In this document: positions 44,000 to 53,770 of the stretch, piece by piece
Numbering within the stretch: position 1 is the stretch's first letter
Layout: each line of letters starts with the position of its first letter
Assembly (NCBI RefSeq): GCF_900108105.1
Contig: NZ_FNUR01000010.1
Span: 97,327 to 161,326, forward strand
Direction of reading: 5' to 3'
DNA: 64,000 bases
From: Butyrivibrio sp. Su6
GTDB lineage: Bacteria > Bacillota > Clostridia > Lachnospirales > Lachnospiraceae
Made by a program: the position numbers and the translations under genes
Notes under the pieces: generated by a model
Databases searched by the model: none
The model's input: only the letters and a program-made list of their open reading frames with translations
Told to the model about the DNA's origin: nothing

Positions 44000-44052
44000 G
44001 CGCTTGCTTATTTAATTAGATGTGTAACTTCCCTATGATGAAAGGTGACAAA

Positions 44053-45417
44053 ATGATAAATGTAAATGAGGTCATTGAGACCAACGAAATGATAGAAAAA
44101 GAAAATCTTGATGTGAGGACCATTACTCTTGGTATCAGTCTTTTGGACTGCATTACATCAGATTTGGACAAGCTTTGTGATAATATCTATAACAAAATCT
44201 ATGAGACTGCCAAGGATCTTGTTAAGACCGGCGATCAGATTTCTCGTGAATATGGAATCCCTATTGTAAACAAAAGAATATCAATAACGCCTATAGCACT
44301 GGTTGGCGGAGCAGCATGTAAAGAGCCTTCTGACTTTGTGAAGATTGCCAAGACTCTTGATAAGGTTGCAAAGACCGTAGGAGTTAACTTTATTGGTGGT
44401 TATTCTGCACTTGTAAGTAAAGGAATGACAGAAGCAGACAGGCTTCTTATTGAGTCGATACCGGAGGCACTTGCTTCAACTGATGTTGTATGCTCATCTA
44501 TAAATGTTGGTTCAACAAAGACAGGTATCAATATGGATGCTGTTCGTCTTATGGGAACAATAGTAAAAAAGACAGCTGAGGCTACAAAGGAAAAGGATTC
44601 TCTTGGATGTGCCAAGCTGGTAATTTTCTGTAATGCTCCTGATGACAATCCATTTATGGCAGGTGCATTCCACGGGGTTACTGAAGCTGACAAGATAATT
44701 AATGTTGGCGTTTCAGGACCTGGCGTTGTAAAGACAGCCCTTGAAAAAGTTAGGGGTGAGAACTTTGAAGTTCTCTGCGAGACTATCAAAAAGACTGCAT
44801 TTAAAGTAACAAGAGTAGGCCAGCTTGTAGCTCAAGAAGCATCTAAGAGACTTGGAGTTCCATTTGGAATCATCGACCTTTCTCTTGCACCAACACCTGC
44901 TATTGGCGATAGTGTTGCCGACATCCTTCATGAGATCGGCGTTGAGCACGCAGGGGCACCGGGAACAACAGCAGCACTTGCTCTTTTAAATGACCAGGTT
45001 AAAAAAGGCGGAGTAATGGCATCTTCATACGTAGGTGGCCTCTCCGGAGCATTTATCCCTGTAAGTGAAGACCAGGGTATGATAAATGCTGTAGAAGCGG
45101 GAGCACTTACCCTTGAAAAGCTTGAAGCTATGACCTGTGTCTGCTCAGTAGGTCTTGATATGATCGCGGTTCCGGGAGATACAAAGGATACAACAATCTC
45201 CGGAATCATTGCAGATGAAATGGCAATCGGAATGATTAATCAGAAGACTACAGCTGTACGTCTTATTCCTGTAATTGGAAAAGGCGTTGGTGAAACAGTA
45301 GAATTTGGTGGACTTTTGGGTTATGCACCTATAATGCCTGTAAACCAGTTCTCTTGTGACAATTTTGTAAACAGAGGCGGCAGAATACCGGCACCGGTTC
45401 ACAGTTTTAAGAACTGA
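44053..45417 (+). CDS. UPF0210/PFL-family protein (DUF711)
   Basis: A 454-residue cytoplasmic protein of the UPF0210 family, structurally related to the pyruvate formate-lyase barrel fold but without the glycyl radical motif. Marks are [43 protein letters not shown] and [14 protein letters not shown]. Function unknown; it is a constant partner of the small ACT protein, which suggests amino-acid control. I place the start at the ATG behind AAAGGTG; an earlier in-frame ATG at 44020 lacks a ribosome site. Confidence 0.9.
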   Translation: MINVNEVIETNEMIEKENLDVRTITLGISLLDCITSDLDKLCDNIYNKIYETAKDLVKTGDQISREYGIPIVNKRISITPIALVGGAACKEPSDFVKIAKTLDKVAKTVGVNFIGGYSALVSKGMTEADRLLIESIPEALASTDVVCSSINVGSTKTGINMDAVRLMGTIVKKTAEATKEKDSLGCAKLVIFCNAPDDNPFMAGAFHGVTEADKIINVGVSGPGVVKTALEKVRGENFEVLCETIKKTAFKVTRVGQLVAQEASKRLGVPFGIIDLSLAPTPAIGDSVADILHEIGVEHAGAPGTTAALALLNDQVKKGGVMASSYVGGLSGAFIPVSEDQGMINAVEAGALTLEKLEAMTCVCSVGLDMIAVPGDTKDTTISGIIADEMAIGMINQKTTAVRLIPVIGKGVGETVEFGGLLGYAPIMPVNQFSCDNFVNRGGRIPAPVHSFKN

Positions 45418-45423
45418 TTGACA

Positions 45424-45452
45424 TTGACCGATATTTTGCGATATATTATAAT
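45424..45452 (+). promoter_or_regulatory. SigmaA promoter of the YicC-RemA-Gmk operon
   Basis: TTGACC (45424-45429), spacer of exactly 17 bases, TATAAT (45447-45452). The -10 is a perfect consensus, about 40 bases before the YicC start. Confidence 0.75.
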
Positions 45453-45492
45453 AACTTTTGTATAACTATGCCCAAATAAGGGGGATATGATA

Positions 45493-46380
45493 ATGGTCTG
45501 CAGCATGACAGGTTTTGGCAGAAGTGAGATTACAGAAGGAAATCGCAAGTACATTGTAGAGCTTAAGTCGGTAAATAACCGCTATCTTGATATTAATATC
45601 AAGATGCCAAAAAAGTTTAATGCATTTGAGGCTGCAATCCGCAGCGAACTTAAGAACTATATGAAACGTGGTAAAGTTGACGTTTTCATTAGTTATGAGG
45701 ATTTTTCAGAGTCAGAGACAAAGGTAAAATACAACAAGGCTATAGCACAGGAGTATTATTCCTACCTGAATGAGATGGCAGGTGATTTTGGCCTTGATAA
45801 TGATGTAAGGATCTCTGTTCTTTCCAGATTCCCGGAAGTTTTTACAATGGAAGAGGAAGAGCTTAATGAAGAGGAAGTATTAAGCGGCCTCATGAAAGCT
45901 CTTGCCGGTGCCGGCAAGCAGTTTATGGAGTCAAGAGCTCGAGAAGGCGAGTTCTTATGTAAGGATCTCACAGAGAAACTTGATGGAATGATGGAGAATG
46001 TGGAGTATATTGCTGAGCGTTCACCAGAGATCATCAAGGAGTACAAGGACAAGCTTCGTGAGAAGATTCAGGATCTTCTTGAGGACAAGCAGGTTGATGA
46101 AAACAGACTTGCGATGGAAGTTACTATTTACGCTGATAAGATTTGCGTAGATGAAGAGATCACAAGACTTCGCAGCCATATCGGAGCTACAAAAGATACC
46201 CTTTTAAAGGGTGATGACAAGGATGGCATTGGCAGAAAGCTTGATTTCCTTGCACAGGAGATGAACAGGGAAGCCAATACAATTCTTTCAAAGTCTACAG
46301 ATCTTAAGATCTCAGACAGAGGAATTGCTCTTAAGACTGATATTGAAAAAGTAAGGGAGCAGATACAAAACATTGAATAA
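45493..46380 (+). CDS. YicC/YloC-family endoribonuclease
   Basis: A 295-residue protein. It starts VCSMTGFGRSE, has VELKSVNNRYLDINIKMP, and ends with LDFLAQEMNREANTILSKSTD followed by KTDIEKVREQIQNIE; these are the family signatures. E. coli YicC is an endoribonuclease acting on structured RNA. The first in-frame ATG (45487) sits too close to the GGGGGA site, so the second ATG is preferred. First gene of a tightly packed operon. Confidence 0.9.
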   Translation: MVCSMTGFGRSEITEGNRKYIVELKSVNNRYLDINIKMPKKFNAFEAAIRSELKNYMKRGKVDVFISYEDFSESETKVKYNKAIAQEYYSYLNEMAGDFGLDNDVRISVLSRFPEVFTMEEEELNEEEVLSGLMKALAGAGKQFMESRAREGEFLCKDLTEKLDGMMENVEYIAERSPEIIKEYKDKLREKIQDLLEDKQVDENRLAMEVTIYADKICVDEEITRLRSHIGATKDTLLKGDDKDGIGRKLDFLAQEMNREANTILSKSTDLKISDRGIALKTDIEKVREQIQNIE

Positions 46381-46636
46381 ACTCATTCACATTGGATTTG
46401 GCAATATTGTTAATGCAGACAAAATAATAAGCATTGTTAGTCCTGATGCTGCGCCGGTTAAGCGCATGGTTCAGAAAGCCCGTGAAGAGGGAAAAAGCGT
46501 TGATGCTACCCAGGGGCGTAAGACCAAGGCAGTACTTGTTATGGAAAATGGTATGCTTGTATTATCAGCTCTTTTGCCGGAAACCATATGTAACAGAGCT
46601 ATATCGGAGAGTGAGAATAGTCAGGATGAAACGTAA
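46373..46636 (+). CDS. RemA-like regulator (DUF370)
   Basis: An 87-residue DNA-binding protein matching the RemA family: LIHIGFGNIVNADKIISIV, SPDAAPVKRMVQKARE and DATQGRKTKAVLVM. In Bacillus RemA activates biofilm matrix genes. The start is a TTG that overlaps the YicC stop by eight bases, so its translation depends on YicC. Given the large polysaccharide locus in this window, a regulatory link is possible but not shown. Confidence 0.88.
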   Translation: MNKLIHIGFGNIVNADKIISIVSPDAAPVKRMVQKAREEGKSVDATQGRKTKAVLVMENGMLVLSALLPETICNRAISESENSQDET

Positions 46637-47246
46637 AGGAATTATTATTGTTGTTTCAGGGTTCTCAGGAGCAGGAAAGGGAACCATCATGAAAGAGCTG
46701 ACGAAAAGGTATGATCAGTATGCTCTTTCTATCTCAGCTACAACCAGAAACCCAAGAGAGGGTGAGGAAAATGGCAGAGAGTATTTCTTCATTACTACTG
46801 AAGAGTTTGAAAAGCTTATTGCTGAAGACGGCCTTATTGAGCACGCCAAATATGTAAATAACTATTATGGCACTCCAAGGAAATACGTTGAAGAAAAGCT
46901 ATCTCAGGGAATTGATGTTATCCTTGAAATAGAGATACAGGGAGCTCTTCAGATAAAAGAGCAGTATAAAGATGCAGTATTGCTTTTTGTGATGCCACCG
47001 TCAGCGCAGGTTCTTGAAAAGAGACTTCGCGGAAGGGGAACAGAAACTGATGAAGTTATAGCAAAACGCCTTGCAAGAGCAAAAGAAGAAGCTGTTGGAA
47101 TTGAAAAATATGACTACATCGTAGTTAATGATGACCTTGATGAATGTGTTGAAAAGGTTCATGAGATCATCAGTTCAGCTCACAACACTCCTGACAGGAA
47201 TGCCGATTTTATCAATGAGATGAGAGATCAGCTGAATAAGTTTTAA
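46626..47246 (+). CDS. gmk: Guanylate kinase
   Basis: A 206-residue GMP kinase: IIIVVSGFSGAGKGTIM (P-loop, residues 5-21), SISATTRNPREGEENGREY and FFITTEEFEKLI, then EIEIQGALQIKEQY and RLARAKEE. It overlaps RemA by eleven bases; the longer upstream frame is the RemA region read in another frame. Confidence 0.94.
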   Translation: MKRKGIIIVVSGFSGAGKGTIMKELTKRYDQYALSISATTRNPREGEENGREYFFITTEEFEKLIAEDGLIEHAKYVNNYYGTPRKYVEEKLSQGIDVILEIEIQGALQIKEQYKDAVLLFVMPPSAQVLEKRLRGRGTETDEVIAKRLARAKEEAVGIEKYDYIVVNDDLDECVEKVHEIISSAHNTPDRNADFINEMRDQLNKF

Positions 47247-47325
47247 TTAGTTAAGATCAGAGCTTTAAAAAGCTTTGTTAAATAAACAAATATTATGTGT
47301 TGCGTACCACGCAGAAAGGAACATT

Positions 47326-47622
47326 ATGATACATCCTTCATATGTAGATTTAATGAATGTAGTAAACAAGGGAGTTGAGGAAGGCGAAGAGCCAGTTATC
47401 AGCTCAAGATATTCAATCGTTATGGCAACATCAAAAAGAGCAAGACAGATCATTGCTGGTGATGAGCCAATGGTTAAGGTAAAGGACAAGCAGAAACCTC
47501 TTTCTATCGCTGTTGAGGAGATGAATCAGGATACTCTCAGAATCCTTACAGATGAAGAGAAGGCTAAGCTTGAGGAATCAGCTGAAGAAGCAGAAGAGAC
47601 AGAAAGCACAGAAGAGTAATTT
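47326..47622 (+). CDS. rpoZ: RNA polymerase omega subunit
   Basis: A 97-residue omega subunit: MIHPSYVDLMNVVNKGVEEG, SRYSIVMATSKRARQII and KPLSIAVEEMNQDTL. The C-terminus is acidic (EE-rich). It lies behind GAAAGGA and after Gmk, the standard Firmicutes order. An in-frame TTG upstream at 47275 was not used as start. The stop codon TAA ends at 47619-47622 boundary. Confidence 0.92.
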
Positions 47623-47631
47623 TAAAAAGAT

Positions 47632-49011
47632 ATGAAGATATTATTTGTGTCACTTGGTTGTGACAAAAACAGAGTTGATACCGAGGTAATGCTCGGTATG
47701 CTCGAAAGTCATGGTTATGACTTTACAGATGACACCGATGAAGCCGAAGCAGCAGTTGTTAACACCTGCTGCTTTATTGGTGATGCGAAAGAGGAAAGTA
47801 TCAACACTATCCTTGAAATGGCTGAATATAGGAAAAGCGGAAAGTATAAGGCTTTGATCGTTACCGGATGTCTTGGACAGAGGTATAAGGAGGAAATTCA
47901 GAAAGAAATTCCTGAAGTGGATGAGATACTTGGTATATCATCGATTGATAAGATTGTTCAGGCTCTTGATGAAACCCTAAAGAGAAATGAGCTTTTCTCT
48001 CACAAAAATTATTTTGATGATGTTAACAAACTTCAGAGAGGTGGTTACAAGAGAGTTATGACCACCGGAGGTGTTTACAATTACCTCAAAATTGCAGAAG
48101 GCTGTGATAAGCGCTGCACCTACTGTATTATTCCATCGATTAGAGGATCTTACAGAAGTATTCCGATGGAGGATATCCTCAAGGATGCCAGAAGTCTGGC
48201 AGAGGCAGGCGTCTCTGAGCTTTTGGTAGTTGCGCAGGAGACTACCCTGTACGGAACAGATATCTATGGAGAGAAGAAACTTCCTGAGCTTTTACATAAG
48301 ATTTGTGAGATAGACGGTATTAAATGGGTAAGAGTTCTTTATTGCTATCCTGAGGAAATAAATGAAGAACTGATCCAGACTATCAAAAATGAACCAAAGA
48401 TATGTCATTATCTCGATCTTCCAATTCAGTCCGGTTCTGATTCTATCCTTAAAAGAATGGGAAGAAGAACAAATAATGCGGAGATAAGAGAACTTGTAAA
48501 GCACCTGAGGGAAGAAATTCCTGATATTTGTCTTAGAACAACTCTTATCAGCGGATTCCCTGGAGAAACTGCAAAAGACCACAATGAGACTATGAAGCTT
48601 GTGGAAGATCTTAGATTTGACAGACTTGGTGTATTTACATACTCCCAGGAAGAGGATACACCTGCAGCTACTATGCCTGATCAGGTCTCAGAGAGAGTTA
48701 AGACAACCCGCAGAAATAAGCTCATGAAGCTTCAGCAGAAGATAGCCTTTGAAGGCGCTGATTCCATGGTTGGTAAGACTGTTGACGTTATCATAGAAGG
48801 AAAAATCGTTGACGAAGAGGCCAGCAGCCTTGATGGATTTACATATGTGGGAAGGACATATAAAGATGCACCGGATATTGACGGATACGTATTTGTTTCC
48901 GGTGTTCAAAAAGATCTTATGTCCGGAGCAATATTAAAGGTTCTTATAACAGGTTCTAATGAATATGATTTAGTTGGGGAGGAAGCAGAAACATATGAAT
49001 TTACCGAATAA
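47632..49011 (+). CDS. rimO: Ribosomal protein S12 methylthiotransferase RimO
   Basis: A 459-residue radical SAM enzyme that methylthiolates an Asp of ribosomal protein S12. Order: UPF0004 domain (about 1-130) with iron-sulfur Cys in LFVSLGCDKNRVDTE, VNTCCFIGDAKEESI and VTGCLGQRY; radical SAM core with CDKRCTYCIIPSIRG near 157-165; C-terminal TRAM domain (about 375-440). SLGCDKN and VVAQETTLYG are RimO-specific compared with MiaB. Confidence 0.94.
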   Translation: MKILFVSLGCDKNRVDTEVMLGMLESHGYDFTDDTDEAEAAVVNTCCFIGDAKEESINTILEMAEYRKSGKYKALIVTGCLGQRYKEEIQKEIPEVDEILGISSIDKIVQALDETLKRNELFSHKNYFDDVNKLQRGGYKRVMTTGGVYNYLKIAEGCDKRCTYCIIPSIRGSYRSIPMEDILKDARSLAEAGVSELLVVAQETTLYGTDIYGEKKLPELLHKICEIDGIKWVRVLYCYPEEINEELIQTIKNEPKICHYLDLPIQSGSDSILKRMGRRTNNAEIRELVKHLREEIPDICLRTTLISGFPGETAKDHNETMKLVEDLRFDRLGVFTYSQEEDTPAATMPDQVSERVKTTRRNKLMKLQQKIAFEGADSMVGKTVDVIIEGKIVDEEASSLDGFTYVGRTYKDAPDIDGYVFVSGVQKDLMSGAILKVLITGSNEYDLVGEEAETYEFTE

Positions 49012-49537
49012 GTTGACCGTTGCGAGAGTTATATTGATTCCATTTTTTGTATTCTTTTTATTGTTTGATCCATCTAATGACGCTTTTAAATGGACAGCAC
49101 TTGCCATATTTATTATCGCAAGCCTTACAGATATGCTTGATGGTAAGATTGCCCGCAAATACAATCTGATCACAGATTTTGGTAAGTTCATGGATCCACT
49201 TGCAGACAAACTTCTTGTTTGTAGTGCAATGATAGGCCTTATTGAACTTGGCCGTATCCCTTCATGGATAGTTATCATAATTATTGCCAGAGAGTTTGTT
49301 ATCAGCGGTTTCAGACTCATTGCAGCTGACAATGGAAGAGTTATAGCTGCAAGCTACTGGGGCAAATTTAAGACAACATTCCAGATGATAATGGTAATAC
49401 TTATGATTGCCAATATTGATCATCCTGTAATGCATGTACTTACAACAGTTATTATGTGGGTGGCTTTGGCCCTTACGATCATATCACTCGTTGATTACCT
49501 TGTAAAAAACAAGGATGTCATGAGCGGAGAGATGTGA
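48995..49537 (+). CDS. pgsA: CDP-diacylglycerol-glycerol-3-phosphate phosphatidyltransferase
   Basis: A 180-residue membrane enzyme making phosphatidylglycerol phosphate. It begins MNLPNKLTVARVILIPFF and contains the CDP-alcohol transferase signature DMLDGKIARKYNLITDFG with the following DPLADK. Four to five membrane segments. ATG follows GGGGAGGAAG and overlaps RimO by 17 bases, the common rimO-pgsA pair. Confidence 0.93.
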   Translation: MNLPNKLTVARVILIPFFVFFLLFDPSNDAFKWTALAIFIIASLTDMLDGKIARKYNLITDFGKFMDPLADKLLVCSAMIGLIELGRIPSWIVIIIIAREFVISGFRLIAADNGRVIAASYWGKFKTTFQMIMVILMIANIDHPVMHVLTTVIMWVALALTIISLVDYLVKNKDVMSGEM

Positions 49538-49614
49538 ATGCATATAGGGATTCAAAGTCATATGAATTTGTAGGATTGCGTGAGCGAAGCGGAGCAATCC
49601 GTATATGCATTCAC
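49534..49614. repeat. Long nested hairpin element after pgsA
   Basis: GTGAATGCATATA (49534-49546) is the exact complement of TATATGCATTCAC (49602-49614), 13 pairs. Inside, GGATTGC (49573-49579) pairs with GCAATCC (49594-49600) around a GAGCGAAGCGGA-type loop. The pgsA stop lies in the left outer arm. No T-run follows closely, so it is not a simple terminator. It looks like a REP-type or MITE-like palindromic unit, or an RNA-stabilising hairpin. Confidence 0.7.
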
Positions 49615-49663
49615 AATTTGATATATTAAGTTAGTTTTTGTATTTGTAGAAATAGGAGTTTTA

Positions 49664-51610
49664 ATGAGTAAAGATTTAGAAAAAAATACTGTTAATGTCG
49701 AGGAGGAAAAGGTAAGATACGAGGATTCAGGTCTTGATGAAAAAATATTGAGAGCAGTTTCTGAAATGGGTTTTGAGTATATGTCACCAATCCAGAAGGC
49801 TGCAATACCTGTAATGCTTGAGGGAAAAGATATTATTGGACAGGCACAGACAGGAACCGGTAAAACTGCCGCATTTGGTATTCCGCTTTTGCAGCAGGTT
49901 GATCCTACAAATAAGCATTTACAGGCCGTTGTACTGTGTCCTACAAGAGAGCTTGCTATGCAGGCTGCTGATGATATAAGAGATTTTGCTAAGTATATGT
50001 TTGGCATAAAGGTCCTTGCCGTCTATGGTGGACAGGATATCTCAAGACAGATAAAGGCTTTATCTGCAGGAGTTCAGATAGTAGTTGGAACTCCGGGACG
50101 AGTAATGGATCACATGCGCAGACATACAATGAAAATGAAGGATGTAAAGGTTCTTGTCCTTGATGAAGCTGATGAGATGCTTGATATGGGATTCAGGGAT
50201 GATATCGAGACTATCCTTCAGGGTATGCCTGAAGAGAGACAGACAGCTCTTTTCTCTGCTACTATGCCGGAGGCAATACTTCAGATTACTAAGAAGTATC
50301 AGAAAGAAGATGCTGAGTATATAAAAATGACTCCAAAGGAGATCACTGTTGCAGCCATAGAACAGAGCTACTACAGAGTTCCTCAAAAGTCAAAAGAAGA
50401 AGTTCTTGTAAGACTTATGGATTATTACAATCCATCAAGATCACTTATTTTCTGTAACACAAAAAGAATGGTTGATCAGCTCGCTGAAAGCCTTAAGGGT
50501 AAGGGATATCAGGCTGATGGACTTCATGGTGATCTTTCACAGAACCAGCGCGACACCGTAATGAACTTATTTAGAAGTGGAAGAATCAATATCCTTATAG
50601 CAACTGATGTTGCGGCAAGAGGAATTGATGTAAGCGGTGTAGAAGCTGTATTTAACTTTGATATTCCTGAAGATATAGAGTACTACGTACACAGAATCGG
50701 ACGTACAGGTCGTGCCGGAAGAAGTGGTCAGTCATTTACTCTTGTCGGCGGAAGAGAGATGTACAAACTCAGAGAAATCGAGAAGGTTTGTCATACAAAG
50801 ATTGAGGAAAGAAAAGTACCGTCAGCAAAAGAGATTACAAGAGTTAAGTCTCAGAAGGTATTTGCTGAAGTTATTGATATTATTGAAAACGGTGATATTT
50901 CATCTGCACTTGAGTTTGTTAATCAGAAGGTTGAGGAAGGTGAGTATACTGCAGAGCAGCTTGCAGCAGGATTTATGAAGCTCAAGATGGGAGCAGATAT
51001 TGAAGACCTTGTATTTGATTTTGGACACAGACGCGGCGACAGGGATAAGGAAAGAGGAAAAGGCGGTTTCGGTCGTGGAAGGCGTGATGGACGTGATGGC
51101 AGGATGAGCCGTGATGGCCGAGAGAGTCATGACGGACGCAAGTTTAAGTCCGGCAAAGATGATAGAAGGGGCAGAAAGTCCCAGTCATCAGAGAGAAAGT
51201 TTGATAAGAAAAAAGCCTCCTCTAAGGATGACTATCTTTTTGAAAAACCGAAGAGAAGAAATAAGTCCAAGGATGAAGCAACTGTTAAATCATCTTTAGA
51301 TGAGGCTCTTGTGGAGAGCATCAAAAAGGATAGAAAAAAGACTTCTGATAAAGCTCAGGCTTCAAGAGCAGAAAGACCTGAGAGAAAACGCTCTGCCAGG
51401 GGAAATGCGGAGTTTGAAAATGTTGGACGTCTCAATATAAAAGGTGAGGAGTCTACAAAAGCATGGTATGTTGGAGAAGACAGCAATACTATGAATGTAT
51501 CAAAGTCTGAAAAGAAGCATATCAAAGCTGAAAACAAGAAGAGAAGTATTGACTATTTACAGGATGTAAGCGATTTTGTAATGGAGAGCTTTGGTAAGCG
51601 CAGAAAGTAA
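49664..51610 (+). CDS. DEAD-box RNA helicase with basic C-terminal tail
   Basis: A 648-residue helicase, CshA/DeaD-like. Core motifs: Q-motif near 38-45, AQTGTGKTAAF, PTRELAMQ, TPGRVMDH, VLDEADEML, SATMPE, ATDVAARGID and HRIGRTGRAGRSG (residues 60-360). After about residue 450 the chain is a long low-complexity basic region with RGRRDG-type repeats up to about 530 and a Lys/Ser-rich end; such tails bind RNA and can promote condensates. It would act in ribosome assembly, cold adaptation or RNA turnover. ATG behind AATAGGAG. Confidence 0.92.
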   Translation: MSKDLEKNTVNVEEEKVRYEDSGLDEKILRAVSEMGFEYMSPIQKAAIPVMLEGKDIIGQAQTGTGKTAAFGIPLLQQVDPTNKHLQAVVLCPTRELAMQAADDIRDFAKYMFGIKVLAVYGGQDISRQIKALSAGVQIVVGTPGRVMDHMRRHTMKMKDVKVLVLDEADEMLDMGFRDDIETILQGMPEERQTALFSATMPEAILQITKKYQKEDAEYIKMTPKEITVAAIEQSYYRVPQKSKEEVLVRLMDYYNPSRSLIFCNTKRMVDQLAESLKGKGYQADGLHGDLSQNQRDTVMNLFRSGRINILIATDVAARGIDVSGVEAVFNFDIPEDIEYYVHRIGRTGRAGRSGQSFTLVGGREMYKLREIEKVCHTKIEERKVPSAKEITRVKSQKVFAEVIDIIENGDISSALEFVNQKVEEGEYTAEQLAAGFMKLKMGADIEDLVFDFGHRRGDRDKERGKGGFGRGRRDGRDGRMSRDGRESHDGRKFKSGKDDRRGRKSQSSERKFDKKKASSKDDYLFEKPKRRNKSKDEATVKSSLDEALVESIKKDRKKTSDKAQASRAERPERKRSARGNAEFENVGRLNIKGEESTKAWYVGEDSNTMNVSKSEKKHIKAENKKRSIDYLQDVSDFVMESFGKRRK

Positions 51611-51625
51611 AAGGGGGTTGGGGAA

Positions 51626-52825
51626 ATGGTTACAAAGGTGAAAGTAAACCGTGTTAGAGCTAAGATTTTTAATATGGTCAGCACTGGAGTAATTGATGAA
51701 CCCATAAACAGGTTTTACGATTTTTTAAGTATCGTAGCACTTGTTCTCAATCTTTTTGCTGCATTTGCAATAACATTTGATTATATGGAGGAGCACTATA
51801 AAGGGCTCCTCCTTGCTATTGAAGCAGTTACAACTTTTTTCTTTGCAGTAGATTATTTGCTGCGTCTTATATCATCAGCTGAACTATACCCAAAACTATC
51901 AGAGCCTAAGGCGGCACTCAGATACATTTTTTCAATGGCAGGTATAATAGATCTTTTATCATTCCTTCCGTATTATTTGCCGGTGTTTTTCCCTGCTGGA
52001 GGGACAGTGTTCAGGCTCTTTAGAGTTGCAAGGATACTTAGACTTTTCAGGATAAATTCTTATTATGATCAGCTCAATGTAATTACCGAGATCATCGTTT
52101 CAAAGAGCCAGCAGCTTCTTGCATCTGTTTTTATCATCTTGATATTGATGATGGCATCAAGCCTTTGCATGTATAGTGTAGAACATGAAGCGCAGCCGGA
52201 TGTTTTTCAAAATGCATTTTCAGGTATCTGGTGGTCTGCGTCAACACTTCTTACTGTAGGATATGGTGATATTTACCCGGTTACAATAATGGGTAAGATT
52301 CTTGGAATAATAATCAGTTTCCTTGGCGTTGGAATGGTTGCTATTCCTACAGGTATTATTTCTGCAGGATTTGTCGAGCAGTACCAGAGACTAAAGACTG
52401 TGGGAGAATTTGCAGAAGAGGAAAATATCCATTTTATAAGGGTCAGACTTTCTGAAAATGATAAATGGTCTGGTAAGAAGATCATGGAAATTGGAATCCC
52501 AAGAGATGCAATGATAGTTGCTATTCAAAGAGGGAAGGAAACGCTGATTCCACGTGGCTCTACAGTATTGAAAACCGGTGACATTATTGTTATGTGTGCC
52601 GAGAAGAGCAAGGATATTCAGCCAATTGAGCTAAAAGAAATAACTATAAATGAAGGACATTCATGGAATGGGATGGCTATAAGAGACATAGATATTTCCA
52701 GACAGAGCTATATCTTTATGATCCGCAGACGTGGCAGGGCCATCATCCCAAAGGGAAGCCTTGTGATAAGAGCAGGGGATATAGTTCTTTTATATGAGAA
52801 ACACGTTAATAATGAGAATGTCTAA
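51626..52825 (+). CDS. Voltage-gated-type potassium channel with two TrkA-C domains
   Basis: A 399-residue six-segment channel. A charged fourth segment (FRLFRVARILRLFRI, near residue 130-145) resembles a voltage sensor and the pore filter is TVGYGD near residue 209. After the last membrane segment come two TrkA-C ligand-binding domains (about 270-330 and 340-395), each with an IPxGSxVxxxGDI pattern. The double TrkA-C tail suggests gating by a cytoplasmic ligand; cyclic-di-AMP binds such domains in other Firmicutes. Ligand here is inference. Confidence 0.88.
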   Translation: MVTKVKVNRVRAKIFNMVSTGVIDEPINRFYDFLSIVALVLNLFAAFAITFDYMEEHYKGLLLAIEAVTTFFFAVDYLLRLISSAELYPKLSEPKAALRYIFSMAGIIDLLSFLPYYLPVFFPAGGTVFRLFRVARILRLFRINSYYDQLNVITEIIVSKSQQLLASVFIILILMMASSLCMYSVEHEAQPDVFQNAFSGIWWSASTLLTVGYGDIYPVTIMGKILGIIISFLGVGMVAIPTGIISAGFVEQYQRLKTVGEFAEEENIHFIRVRLSENDKWSGKKIMEIGIPRDAMIVAIQRGKETLIPRGSTVLKTGDIIVMCAEKSKDIQPIELKEITINEGHSWNGMAIRDIDISRQSYIFMIRRRGRAIIPKGSLVIRAGDIVLLYEKHVNNENV

Positions 52826-52895
52826 ATAAAGAATACGCGCAGTGCTATATATGATTGAAACTTAACAGTAACAGCGTGAAAACTGAGAGAATAAT

Positions 52896-53723
52896 ATGAA
52901 CGAGACTGATATATTAAAAGATATAGAGCTTTTTGTCCTTGATATGGATGGGACATTTTACCTGGGGAATAATATTATAGATGGAGCTTTGGATTTTTTA
53001 GAAGCGGTAAAGAATGCCGGTAAAAGATATATGTTTTTTACCAATAATTCATCTACAAATTCAGACAAATACATAGAGAAACTTGCCGGTATGAATTGCT
53101 TTATAAAAAAAGATCAGATCATGACATCCGGTGATGTGATGATAAGATTCTTGAAAAGCAACTATTACGGTAAGAGCATATATCTGCTTGGAACAAAGCC
53201 ACTGGAAGAAAGCTTTTTAGAAGCAGGGATCGAGCTTTTTAATCGCGACAATGAGGATGCTCTTGAACCTGATAATCTTGATAAAAGACCGGATATTGTG
53301 GTGGTTGGTTTTGATAAAACACTGGATTTCAGAAAACTCTCTAATGCCTGTACTTATATTAGGGAGGGAGCTCTTTTTCTGGCTACTCATTTGGATATCA
53401 ATTGTCCTATGCCAAATGGCTTTATTCCTGATTGCGGAGCCATCTGTAAGGCTATTGAGCTTTCAACAGGATGTGAGCCAAGATTTGTCGGTAAGCCATT
53501 CAAAGAAACTGTTGATATGATAGTTGATGCAACAGGTGTTTCTAGAGAAAAAATAGCTTTTGTAGGCGACAGACTCTATACTGATGTAGCCACGGGAGTA
53601 AAAAACGGAGCCAAAGGAATACTGGTTCTTACAGGGGAATGCCAGCTTTCGGACGTCGATAATTCTGATGTTAAGCCTGATGCTATTTTTGAGTCTATAT
53701 ATGAAATGGGAAAGAAATTATAA
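52896..53723 (+). CDS. HAD-IIA family phosphatase (NagD-like)
   Basis: A 275-residue HAD phosphatase. Motif I is FVLDMDGTFYLG near residues 12-22, motif II FFTNNSSTN near 48, the C2A cap follows, and motif IV is AFVGDRLYTDVATG near 220. It would remove phosphate from a sugar or nucleotide phosphate. Substrate unknown. Own short leader of 70 bases upstream shows no clear promoter. Confidence 0.9.
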   Translation: MNETDILKDIELFVLDMDGTFYLGNNIIDGALDFLEAVKNAGKRYMFFTNNSSTNSDKYIEKLAGMNCFIKKDQIMTSGDVMIRFLKSNYYGKSIYLLGTKPLEESFLEAGIELFNRDNEDALEPDNLDKRPDIVVVGFDKTLDFRKLSNACTYIREGALFLATHLDINCPMPNGFIPDCGAICKAIELSTGCEPRFVGKPFKETVDMIVDATGVSREKIAFVGDRLYTDVATGVKNGAKGILVLTGECQLSDVDNSDVKPDAIFESIYEMGKKL

Positions 53724-53770
53724 AGGTGCTATATAAGTATATGTAAAATGCAAACAAAAGAGGGGTTCAG

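Noticed and set aside
46434..46625. Longer N-terminus for guanylate kinase
   Set aside because: It is the RemA gene read in another frame; the kinase begins at the ATG before the P-loop.
47247..47325. AGCTTT/AAAGCT palindrome as a terminator between gmk and rpoZ
   Set aside because: The loop would be two bases and there is no T-run, so a stable terminator is unlikely.
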